Shown here in pieces: positions 35,815 to 43,277 of a DNA stretch of 64,000 bases. The DNA is from an uncultured Eubacteriales bacterium. GTDB lineage: Bacteria > Bacillota > Clostridia > Christensenellales > Borkfalkiaceae. The notes below the pieces were generated by a model. The model was not told where the DNA came from, did no database searches, and saw only the letters and a list, made by a program, of their open reading frames with translations. The position numbers and the translations under genes were made by a program. The DNA lies in contig UQHL01000009.1 of the NCBI GenBank assembly GCA_900540805.1, positions 1 through 64,000 on the forward strand, given 5' to 3'. The stretch's first letter is position 1. Every line of letters begins with the position of its first letter.

Positions 35815-37500
35815 TTAAAACAGCAGCTTTTTCCCTTTTGCTTTCAACTTGTTGGCGTTTTCCGTAAACCAGCCCATATAGTCGGTGAGTACGCTTCCCT
35901 TGTCCAGTTTGGCGCGGTAAGAGGCAAGTTTTTCAAGCGCCTCGGCCTCGCTGTTTGCCGTGTACATCTGAGTGACCATCGTCGCATAGTTTACCGAGGT
36001 AAGACGGTTGCGAAAGGTTTCGATTTTAGAATAGCCGTCGTCGAAGTTACTCGCCCTCGTGCCCTCTTTGATCTGTACGGGATACATCGCTTTCACCTGC
36101 GTATAGAAGGGATCTTCCCCGCCCTCGTGCCAGGCGTAGGAGAGCTCGTCCCAATGGACGCGCGATACGCCCAGCGTATATATCGAATTGATGCCCCGCG
36201 TATATTTATAATCGAAATTATCTTTCGTCGAGGCAAAATAGGCGTCGGTCATCTGCGGAACCATTTTTCCCGTCCCGTCATCGACGTAATGCCAATCCTC
36301 TCCCTCTACCCCGAGATAGGCGAGCCGTTTTCCCTCCTCGGAATTGATATAGTTGAGATAACGCATGACGGATTCGGCATTTTTGCAATCCTTTGTGATC
36401 GCCAGCGCCGCAAAGCCGTATTCGCCGTCGCCGCGCAGCGTTTCGGGCATCGCCGCGTTTCCCGACGCGTCCAAAATAGGCCCCAGAGGAACATAACGCA
36501 TTTCGGGATTTGTCTTATAGAGCGTGCCCGCGAGGTTTTCATAGATATGATCGTAGGTGGCCGCCGTCAGCCCCACGCCGCCCGTCACATGCTTTTGCAG
36601 AGCCTGCGTCGAGGTCTGCGAAAAGGCGGACATATCGAACAGGCCCGAAGAAACAAAACGATTCATAAATTTTACTTCTTCGTCGAGCTCGCCGCTCATG
36701 GCGTTCCAGGTATAAGTGCCGTCGCCGTTGTCCAGAATGTTCGTAAAGCCGCGCGTCTTAAAAGAATTAAGATAACACTCGTAAGACCAGCCGTTGCCCC
36801 AGGTCGTCGCGGTGACGATCCTGTTGCCGTTGATGTCCTTATAATTCCCCGCGGAGATCTTTTCCGCAAGCGCATATACGTCCTGCGAGGAACGGATATC
36901 CCCTGCGTTTACGTTAAGATCTTTCAAAATATCCTCGCGGCAATAGACCGTATAGCCGTGATTTTTCGTCTCCTCGGCGCTGTAGGGCGTATGCATGGGC
37001 AAAATATAATGCTTGCCGCCGAATTCCTCCGCGCCGAACTCGTATTCGATAAAGTCGCTGCTTACGCCCTGCGTAAACGCGCTTTCGAGATTTTTAGCGC
37101 CGTATTGGGCGATCAGGGAGTCAAAATCCTGCAAATACCCCGCTTCCGCCGCATCGCGGATTACCGCCGAGGAGGCATCCGCGCCGCCCCAGTACGGAAA
37201 CATGAGCACGTCGGGGAAATTTTTACCCGCCGCAAAAATGCGATTGAGATTTTCCGCCTCGGAGCCGCTTGTAAACGTCAGGTTGACGCTGATGCCCGTC
37301 TGTTCCTTAATTTTATTGCCTACGGCATTATTGGAGGCGTCGTCCACGTCGAGATAGGACAGCCCGTCCCATACGACGGTAATATTGACGGTATCCTCGT
37401 CAAATTCTTCCTTGAATATCCCGCAGGCGCCGATCGGCACCAATACGGCGGCACATACAAGTGCGGCCACCGCCTTTTGCAAGCCTTTTTTTCCTGTCAT
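35815..37500 (-). CDS. Extracellular substrate-binding lipoprotein, LplA/YtcQ type
   Basis: 561 residues from ATG 37500 (AAAGGAGAT upstream); signal ends IGAC (Cys26). Features of the large LplA class include VWDGLSYLDVDDASNN, GKNFPDVLMFPYWGGAD, YCREDILKDLNV and the C-terminal YMGWFTENANKLK. It is the first gene of the locus B operon and the receptor of the LplBC-like permeases that follow. The divergent AraC gene and a promoter at 37576-37604 suggest induction by the imported sugar. Confidence 0.9.
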   Translation of the reverse strand: MTGKKGLQKAVAALVCAAVLVPIGACGIFKEEFDEDTVNITVVWDGLSYLDVDDASNNAVGNKIKEQTGISVNLTFTSGSEAENLNRIFAAGKNFPDVLMFPYWGGADASSAVIRDAAEAGYLQDFDSLIAQYGAKNLESAFTQGVSSDFIEYEFGAEEFGGKHYILPMHTPYSAEETKNHGYTVYCREDILKDLNVNAGDIRSSQDVYALAEKISAGNYKDINGNRIVTATTWGNGWSYECYLNSFKTRGFTNILDNGDGTYTWNAMSGELDEEVKFMNRFVSSGLFDMSAFSQTSTQALQKHVTGGVGLTAATYDHIYENLAGTLYKTNPEMRYVPLGPILDASGNAAMPETLRGDGEYGFAALAITKDCKNAESVMRYLNYINSEEGKRLAYLGVEGEDWHYVDDGTGKMVPQMTDAYFASTKDNFDYKYTRGINSIYTLGVSRVHWDELSYAWHEGGEDPFYTQVKAMYPVQIKEGTRASNFDDGYSKIETFRNRLTSVNYATMVTQMYTANSEAEALEKLASYRAKLDKGSVLTDYMGWFTENANKLKAKGKKLLF

Positions 37501-37575
37501 TTCCTTATCTCCTTTGTCTCGAAATTTTCGCAAATCTTCCCGACAGCTTTTCGGACACTTCTCGTTGTCAGCTTT

Positions 37576-37604
37576 ATTTTATCACACCGACGAGTTTTTG
37601 TCTT
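37576..37604 (-). promoter_or_regulatory. Putative promoter of the locus B operon
   Basis: On the minus strand AAGACA (37599-37604), a 17-base spacer and TAAAAT (37576-37581). The -35 is weak (four of six), as expected for a promoter that needs an activator such as the divergent AraC protein. Confidence 0.5.
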
Positions 37605-37657
37605 TAGCATTTCAATTCATACATTTGGCATTTTGAACGATTTTTTCTATTCTGATA

Positions 37658-37686
37658 TTGACTTTTTTCCCAAAAAGGCCTATAAT
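37658..37686 (+). promoter_or_regulatory. Promoter of the locus B AraC gene
   Basis: TTGACT (37658-37663), a 17-base spacer and a perfect TATAAT (37681-37686). The transcription start would fall at about 37693, the A of the ATG, so the message appears leaderless. The first 13 bases of the -35 region equal those of the AraC promoter at 59478. Confidence 0.75.
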
Positions 37687-37692
37687 AGAAAC

Positions 37693-38583
37693 ATGAAAAA
37701 GTTCAACAGCTTAAACGCGGTACTAAACAATATGAACGTGTATGTGCGACGCGCGATCTACGACGTCGTACCGTTAGGATGGGAAATTTTCGAACGAATT
37801 ATTTTCGATTACGAAATTATGTATGTCGCGGAAGGGAATTGCATGGTCCGCTTGGGCGAAAACGTCTATCACGCCCAGAAAGGAGATTTGTTTTTTATCA
37901 AGCCTAACGTTCGGCACAGCATGAAAGCGGAAGGAAACGCACGGCTTCACCAGCCGCACGTGCATTTTGATTTCCATTACGACGACAATTCGGGCAAGGT
38001 ATATATCCCGATCATGAAAGGCCAAAACACGGACAAGGATCTATCCCTTCTCCGCCAGGACGTAACGACCAAGGAGCTTCTTTACATTCGAGAATATTTT
38101 CAGTTTAAGGACGATCCCTATGCGCGCAGTCTGCTCATGCATATCATCGAACTGCAAAATTCACTTCGCCCCGCGGATATCATCCGAAAAAACGCTTATC
38201 TGTTGGAAATTATCTGCTTTCTTGCCAAAGCCTCAAGCCGTGAAGACGATGCCGTGGACTATGAAAAAGATTCCTTTGAGCTGGTGAATAAGATTATCGA
38301 ATCCAATTACAACAAGCCCCTTCGGCTTTCGCAGGTCTGCGCGCAGATCGGTTACAGCAAAAATTATTTCACGCATATATATAAGGCAAAATTCGGCTGT
38401 ACGCCCAAGCAATACCACGAAGAAATACGCATCGATAAAGCTATTTCGTATTTAAGCATCAAAAGCATCTCCGTCACTGAAATCGCCTACACTTTGGGAT
38501 TTGAGACCATACACGATTTTTCCCGCTTTTTCAAACGAAAGACAGGCCTCTCCCCTTCCGAATATCGGGAAAACAACCGTTAG
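37693..38583 (+). CDS. AraC-family regulator of locus B
   Basis: 296 residues. A cupin-like sensor occupies about 20-110 (MVRLGENVYHAQKGDLFFIKP, then HVHFDFHY). Two AraC helix-turn-helix units lie at about 195-290, with LRLSQVCAQIGYSKNYFTHI and VTEIAYTLGFETIHDFSRFF. The gene runs divergently from the importer operon and is the likely activator. The chosen ATG is only seven bases after the -10 box, with no ribosome site, so it is either leaderless or starts later (next in-frame ATG 37732, also without a good ribosome site). The cupin region is complete only from 37693 or 37732. Confidence 0.88.
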   Translation: MKKFNSLNAVLNNMNVYVRRAIYDVVPLGWEIFERIIFDYEIMYVAEGNCMVRLGENVYHAQKGDLFFIKPNVRHSMKAEGNARLHQPHVHFDFHYDDNSGKVYIPIMKGQNTDKDLSLLRQDVTTKELLYIREYFQFKDDPYARSLLMHIIELQNSLRPADIIRKNAYLLEIICFLAKASSREDDAVDYEKDSFELVNKIIESNYNKPLRLSQVCAQIGYSKNYFTHIYKAKFGCTPKQYHEEIRIDKAISYLSIKSISVTEIAYTLGFETIHDFSRFFKRKTGLSPSEYRENNR

Positions 38584-38590
38584 CGCACTA

Positions 38591-38633
38591 AAAAGAGCCG
38601 TCGGCTTTTATGCCGACAGCCCTTTTGTTTTTG
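38591..38633 (+). terminator. Rho-independent terminator of the AraC gene
   Basis: The stem GAGCCGTCGGC/GCCGACAGCCC (two mismatches) has a six-base loop and is followed by a T-rich run, starting eight bases after the stop codon. Confidence 0.75.
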
Positions 38634-38666
38634 TTGTTCAGAATCGCGGAAATATCTTTTCTTTAT

Positions 38667-38712
38667 AAAAAACGCCTCGGACAAAAAATCCGAAGGCGAT
38701 TTTTTATTTTTT
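38667..38712. terminator. Bidirectional terminator between AraC and malic enzyme genes
   Basis: CGCCTCGGA pairs with TCCGAAGGCG (one bulge) around a seven-base A-rich loop, flanked by A-run and T-run, so it can stop transcription from either side. It is the only terminator seen downstream of the malic enzyme gene. Confidence 0.7.
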
Positions 38713-38972
38713 ACAATACAATTCAAAGCAACTGAAATCTACTTGTCCTTTTCCGAACAAAGATTGCAGGCGATCCGCGCTTCACATTCGTCCTCGCCTT
38801 TTAACGGTTTGCCGTTTAAGCCGCACGACGTCGTTTCCGCCTGAAGAAAGCGCGCCCTTAAAGGCTATCTCCTCCGCGCAGGCCTGGCGGAAAAAAGCGT
38901 AACGGTTATCATGCCGATGATAAAAGCCGCAAAAATTCCCCGTTCCTTTCCATAAATTTTGCCTTTTGTCGG

Positions 38973-40148
38973 TTATTTGCTTTTTGCCGCTCCCGTAACG
39001 CGCGCCGCCTCGGAAACTGCCGCGGCAACGGTTTTATGCGCGTTCAAATTGTAGGCATACGGCAAGATATACTCGGGCGTAAGCTCCTCGTCGGAAACGC
39101 AGGAAGCGATTCCCCGCGCCGCCGCCATCATCATTTCCGTATTGATATCGCTTGCACGGACGTCCAGGGCGCCGCGGAACAGCCCGGGGAAAACCAAAAC
39201 ATTGTTGATCTGATTGGGATATTGCGAAGCTCCCGTTCCCACGACGGCGGCGCCCGCAGCCAAGGCGTCCTCGGGTAAAATTTCGGGAACGGGATTCGCA
39301 CAGGTAAATACGATTGCCTTATCGGCCATAGAGCGTACCATGTCTTTGGTGACGCAATTTGCCACCGACACTCCCACGAATACGTCCGCCCCTTTCATCG
39401 CGTCTGCAAGCGTACCGGTCAGACGACGTTTATTGGAAATTTCCGCCAGCTCCCGTTTTGAATCGTTCAGCCTCGGATCGCCCGCGCGGATAATACCTTT
39501 ACTATCGCACACGACGACGTCCTTTACCCCGAAACGGAGCAGGAATTTCGCTATGGCAATGCCCGCTGCGCCCGCGCCGTTGATGGCCACGCAAAGCTCT
39601 TCCATCTTTTTATCAACCAGCTTCAAGGCGTTGAGAAGCGCTGCACCCGTCACAATCGCCGTCCCGTGCTGGTCGTCGTGGAACACGGGGATATCGAGCT
39701 CCTCCTTCAATCTTTTTTCGATCTCGAAACAACGGGGCGCGGAGATATCCTCCAGATTAATGCCGCCAAACGACCCCGACAAAAGCTCGATTGTGCGGAT
39801 GATCTCCTCCGTATCCGTCGAACGGATACACAGCGGAATGGCATCGACGTCGCCGAACGCCTTAAACAGAGCGCATTTTCCTTCCATAACGGGCATACCC
39901 GCCTCGGGGCCGATGTTTCCGAGCCCTAAAACCGCCGTCCCGTCGGTAATGACGGGAACGATATTCCAGCGCCGCGTAAGAGAGAAGCTCTTTTCCACAT
40001 CCTCTTGAATGGCCATACAGGGCTCCGCGACGCCCGGCGTATAAGCGAGCGAAAGATGTTCCCTCGAATCTACGGGAACACGGGACGTCACTTCTATTTT
40101 GCCCCGCCATTGAGCGTGTAGCTTTAACGATTCTTTTCTGTAATCCAT
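38973..40148 (-). CDS. Malic enzyme, NAD-dependent type
   Basis: 391 residues from ATG 40148, a short single-domain bacterial malic enzyme. Catalytic Tyr37 lies in AYTPGVAEPC and Lys91 in MEGKCALFKAFGD. Metal ligands are Glu133-Asp134 in NLEDISAP and Asp158-Asp159 in FHDDQHGT. The dinucleotide loop GAGAAG is at 191-196, and Asp215 at the end of the second strand (VVCDSKG) favours NAD over NADP. It converts malate to pyruvate and CO2. AAGGAG lies 13 bases upstream of the ATG, slightly far. It is a stand-alone gene between glycan loci. Confidence 0.93.
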   Translation of the reverse strand: MDYRKESLKLHAQWRGKIEVTSRVPVDSREHLSLAYTPGVAEPCMAIQEDVEKSFSLTRRWNIVPVITDGTAVLGLGNIGPEAGMPVMEGKCALFKAFGDVDAIPLCIRSTDTEEIIRTIELLSGSFGGINLEDISAPRCFEIEKRLKEELDIPVFHDDQHGTAIVTGAALLNALKLVDKKMEELCVAINGAGAAGIAIAKFLLRFGVKDVVVCDSKGIIRAGDPRLNDSKRELAEISNKRRLTGTLADAMKGADVFVGVSVANCVTKDMVRSMADKAIVFTCANPVPEILPEDALAAGAAVVGTGASQYPNQINNVLVFPGLFRGALDVRASDINTEMMMAAARGIASCVSDEELTPEYILPYAYNLNAHKTVAAAVSEAARVTGAAKSK

Positions 40149-40575
40149 ATTTATAATCTTTCTCCTTGTCCGCTTTTTTATACTCCCGATCCTTCTGAAA
40201 TCTTGTTCTCCACAGAAAGAACCACCCAAAAAGTTTCGAGGCGCCGCCAGCTGCCACGCCCCGGCCCGTCGGCGTCTGATAAATTTTATTTATTATATTC
40301 CCGCAGGCAACATATATGCTTCAACGTAGTTTTTTATATTTTTATTACACTTTATTCGGCTTTTGCTTGCTATAATAGCTTTAACGCGCACAGCCGACCG
40401 TTCAGTGCGCCCTAATCTCGCCGTCCGAATGAGATAAAAAAGCGCCTCGCTATCTGCGAGGCACCCGACTGGTCGAACGAACCTTCCGCTCCGAAGAAAA
40501 TATTTTTTCTTAAAATTGCACTGCGTGATATTTTGAGCGCAAACATACGCTCGGAGGCAAGCGGTTGAAGCGTTA
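40149..40575. other. 427-base intergenic region upstream of the malic enzyme gene
   Basis: It contains the terminator of the MFS gene (40436-40462), an AT-rich stretch (40280-40375) likely to hold the malic enzyme promoter, and a GC-rich leader (40235-40275) that could fold. TATAAT on the minus strand near 40303 lacks a well-spaced -35; one on plus (40371-40376) has no gene downstream. No tRNA or riboswitch was recognised. Confidence 0.5.
40436..40462 (-). terminator. Rho-independent terminator at the end of locus C
   Basis: On the minus strand GCCTCGC/GCGAGGC with a five-base loop is followed by GCTTTTTT. It lies about 115 bases beyond the MFS stop codon and would end the 19-kb transcript. 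Confidence 0.75.
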
Positions 40576-41865
40576 TCAAAATTTCTGAAGTTCGCTGTCT
40601 TTCCTCTTTCTGATCATCTTGTTGAGACAGGGCAAGGTCAGCAAAACGACCGCGAGCCCGATCGCCGAAACCACCTGCTGGGCATAGACGTTTATCCCCA
40701 AAAACGTATTTCCGTTCTTTTGGATATGCTCTACGAGGACGCTCGTCGCCAGCGTAGCAAAGAAGCCTGCCAGCCCCGCCAAACTATTTTTTAAGGCCAA
40801 AGCGCCTACCCGCTTTTCCTTATCGACATATTCGTAAATAAGGTTGATAGAGCCGCTGCTGATCCCCGCCATCGCTATGGAAAAAAGCATGTAATAAGCG
40901 GTGTAAAAAATTTTTCCGTTGGAAGGGACGGCGAAAATGTTGACGGCAAACGCAAACGCCTGTATAATAAAGCAGATATTCAGCATTTTGGTAAAAGAGT
41001 ATTTATCCGCGTACCTGCCCATGGGCTTGGAAAAAACGGAACGGCAAACCGCGTAGAGCGCGGCAAGAATCGATACAAAAGTCATCGAAAAGCCTAATTC
41101 CTTGATCTGATAAGTGCCGTAAAAGGGAACCGTCGCATAATTTGCGACATTCCATAAAACGAAAATAAAAATCACTTTCAAGAGATCTTTATTCCGAAAA
41201 AGCTCCGATAAAAGCTTTTTTGTCGGAATTTTTTCCGTTTTCCCGCACGGCTTTTCCCGTGAGAGGATCAGTGTGAGCGTATGCAACAGCATCAATACCA
41301 AGATGCCTATCCCGCAAAACAGAAACGCATTGTATAAATCTCCGCAGGCCTCGTAGTGATCGATAACTTTGCCTACAATAAACGAAAAAACAACGCCGCC
41401 CGCCAAAGAAATCATCTCTTTTCCCGCCGTAAACGATCCTCTTTTTCGGTCATCCACGAGAGACATAAACCAATTGATCTTCGGGGAATTGACGATATTG
41501 TTAAGGATATGTCCCGAAAGCAAAAACACGATGAACAACAGCGTCTTTTGCGTCTGCGAAACCTTGACAAACGGTACAAAATACACAAGTGCGAAAAATA
41601 TTTGATTGAGACTATGTAAAATCGTCACCCAATGCTTGACCGAGTGTCTTCCCGCGAAAAAAACAGCGATAATCTGAAAACCGCACCCCAGCGAAACGAA
41701 CGATGTGAGAATACCTGTCAGACTGTCCGGTACCCCGATCGCCGTGGTCACTTTTGCCAAATACGCGCCCTCGGCCAACAAGGCTATAAAATATTCGAAC
41801 GCCGCCTCAAGTATATACATGAAGCGGCTGAATTTGTATCCGTCCTTTTCCATACTCTTTTCCAT
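40576..41865 (-). CDS. Major facilitator superfamily transporter
   Basis: 429 residues with about twelve membrane helices. The loop after helix 2 is AGRHSVKHWV and the corresponding loop in the second half is GRYADKYSFTKM, both weakly like the MFS G-x-x-x-D-R motif. The gene starts 13 bases after the GH28-like stop and is last in the operon. No good ribosome site precedes ATG 41865; ATG 41853 is an alternative. It may import a product of the locus or export something; the substrate is not evident. Confidence 0.75.
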   Translation of the reverse strand: MEKSMEKDGYKFSRFMYILEAAFEYFIALLAEGAYLAKVTTAIGVPDSLTGILTSFVSLGCGFQIIAVFFAGRHSVKHWVTILHSLNQIFFALVYFVPFVKVSQTQKTLLFIVFLLSGHILNNIVNSPKINWFMSLVDDRKRGSFTAGKEMISLAGGVVFSFIVGKVIDHYEACGDLYNAFLFCGIGILVLMLLHTLTLILSREKPCGKTEKIPTKKLLSELFRNKDLLKVIFIFVLWNVANYATVPFYGTYQIKELGFSMTFVSILAALYAVCRSVFSKPMGRYADKYSFTKMLNICFIIQAFAFAVNIFAVPSNGKIFYTAYYMLFSIAMAGISSGSINLIYEYVDKEKRVGALALKNSLAGLAGFFATLATSVLVEHIQKNGNTFLGINVYAQQVVSAIGLAVVLLTLPCLNKMIRKRKDSELQKF

Positions 41866-41878
41866 ATAATCGGACGCT

Positions 41879-43273
41879 TTATTTGGAAAGTATCCGCGTA
41901 TTGACGTTTTTGAAGGTAATTTTTCCCAGAGAAGCAGGCTCCTCGACATTTATGACCGTCTCGGGCAGAACGCCGCCTTCCTCGACGAAAGCCGTGACGT
42001 TTTCGAAGGTTATATCATGAATCTTAGCGCGTCTGCCCACTCGAGCCGCCGCAAGCTCCTCGTCGTATTTTTCAAACGGACTGCCGAGGAAATACGGCCA
42101 GGTACATATCTTGATAAACGTAGGCGCGTGAGGCTTGCCGTATCCGACGTAAGGACTGCCGATCGGATTTTCCATCTGTTCGGGCAAAATGGAATTTTGA
42201 TATTCGACGCGGATATTCCGATATTTTATGTCGTAAATTTCGGCGTAATCCCCGCTTTGAATATCGATCGCCACCGCCGAGTTGTGAATGAGGTCGCAGT
42301 CTGTAAAGGAAATGCCGCGGTAATACTCGGCCAGCGTCTCCAGCCCTATCTCGAGCGTTCGCCCCCATCCGCACCAAAGCACGCAGTTTTTTACCGAAAT
42401 CTCCTCCAGCGGCAGGTGCCGATAGGGAACAATTCCCTTTAGGGTAATGACATCGTCGAACGCACGGATAAACGAATCGCGGATTTCCACCCGCGACGAG
42501 TTGACGATATCTATACCATCGCAATTGTATTTCCAATGTCCGACGATTTTTATGTCGTCCAAAACGACGTCTCTGCACGCAAAAAGGTTGCATACCCAGA
42601 CAGCGGAATCCGTCAGCGTTATCCCTTCGATCCGCAGGTTTTCGCTCTCGTAAAATTTAAGGCAGCCGTTGGTCTCCTCGCCGTAACAGTCGGGCGAGAG
42701 CCGCACCTCCTCCCCCCCGTCGATCACGCCGTAGCCATAAACGGCAACATCCTTTACGCCTCTGCCGTAAAGCACGCCCTTCACAAGCGCGCCCTCGTCG
42801 ATAAAAATGCGGTCTCCGCTTCTTAAGACGATCTTTCCCGCTTTGTGTAATCCCGCGCCAAAGACGCGGGTCGGCGTTCCGTATTTCGAAAAATCGCGCG
42901 GACGCTCGACGAAAATATGCAGAGCGGTATGCTCGTCGTCGAGCTCCAACACATATTGCCCTTCCCGTTCGAGCGTGAAGCACGCCTTCGTCCCGTCTGC
43001 GCTGACGCGGATATTTTTTGACAAAGGCCGTACAACCGCCCTTTGAAAGCCGCGCTTATAACGCACCTCGAGCTGTATTTTTTCGTCGGAGACGATGCGG
43101 ATAAAGCCCGCCGCCTCGCTCTGTTCGATCGGGCGCTGATGTCCCGGCCACGGAGTGTTGAAAGGAAGCGCCGATACGCGGCAAAGCTCCGCTTTTACGG
43201 GCATTTTATTGACAAAAAGGGAAATCCCGTCAAACGATTTCCCTTTTTCCGGACTTTCGATCACGCGAAACAT
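41879..43273 (-). CDS. Right-handed beta-helix glycoside hydrolase, GH28-like, cytosolic
   Basis: 464 residues; GAGG lies eight bases before the ATG. An N-terminal beta domain (about 1-130) precedes a parallel beta-helix with RSGDRIFIDEGALVKG, GYGVIDGGEE, NCDGIDIVNSS (250-260) and AFDDVITLKG (271-280). The NxDGID and DD motifs match the catalytic Asp positions of GH28 polygalacturonases. The expected GHG is replaced by WGRTLEIG (303-310) and RIK by FIKI, so a different inverting activity or substrate is likely. No signal peptide: it acts on imported oligosaccharides. GH49-like dextranase-fold relatives are an alternative. Confidence 0.7.
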   Translation of the reverse strand: MFRVIESPEKGKSFDGISLFVNKMPVKAELCRVSALPFNTPWPGHQRPIEQSEAAGFIRIVSDEKIQLEVRYKRGFQRAVVRPLSKNIRVSADGTKACFTLEREGQYVLELDDEHTALHIFVERPRDFSKYGTPTRVFGAGLHKAGKIVLRSGDRIFIDEGALVKGVLYGRGVKDVAVYGYGVIDGGEEVRLSPDCYGEETNGCLKFYESENLRIEGITLTDSAVWVCNLFACRDVVLDDIKIVGHWKYNCDGIDIVNSSRVEIRDSFIRAFDDVITLKGIVPYRHLPLEEISVKNCVLWCGWGRTLEIGLETLAEYYRGISFTDCDLIHNSAVAIDIQSGDYAEIYDIKYRNIRVEYQNSILPEQMENPIGSPYVGYGKPHAPTFIKICTWPYFLGSPFEKYDEELAAARVGRRAKIHDITFENVTAFVEEGGVLPETVINVEEPASLGKITFKNVNTRILSK

Positions 43274-43277
43274 CTCT

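Larger units (their letters stand above)
38584..38972. other. 389-base intergenic region
   Basis: It holds two terminators (38591-38633, 38667-38712). The remaining part (38739-38972) reads on the minus strand in the malic enzyme frame as two open stretches separated by one TAG (38865-38867): a hydrophobic segment, then a Cys-rich tail. There is no start codon with a ribosome site. It may be a gene remnant; see findings. Confidence 0.5.

Noticed and set aside
36127..37692. Long N-terminal extension of the locus B AraC frame on plus
   Set aside because: It overlaps the binding-protein gene and the divergent promoters. The AraC sensor domain begins only after 37693, and the promoter lies just before it.
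40371..40376. TATAAT on the plus strand
   Set aside because: No fitting -35 and no plus-strand gene downstream; the next genes are on minus.
40230..40575. A tRNA, riboswitch or small gene in the malic enzyme upstream region
   Set aside because: No cloverleaf, known aptamer core or start codon with ribosome site was found; only a terminator and AT-rich DNA are supported.
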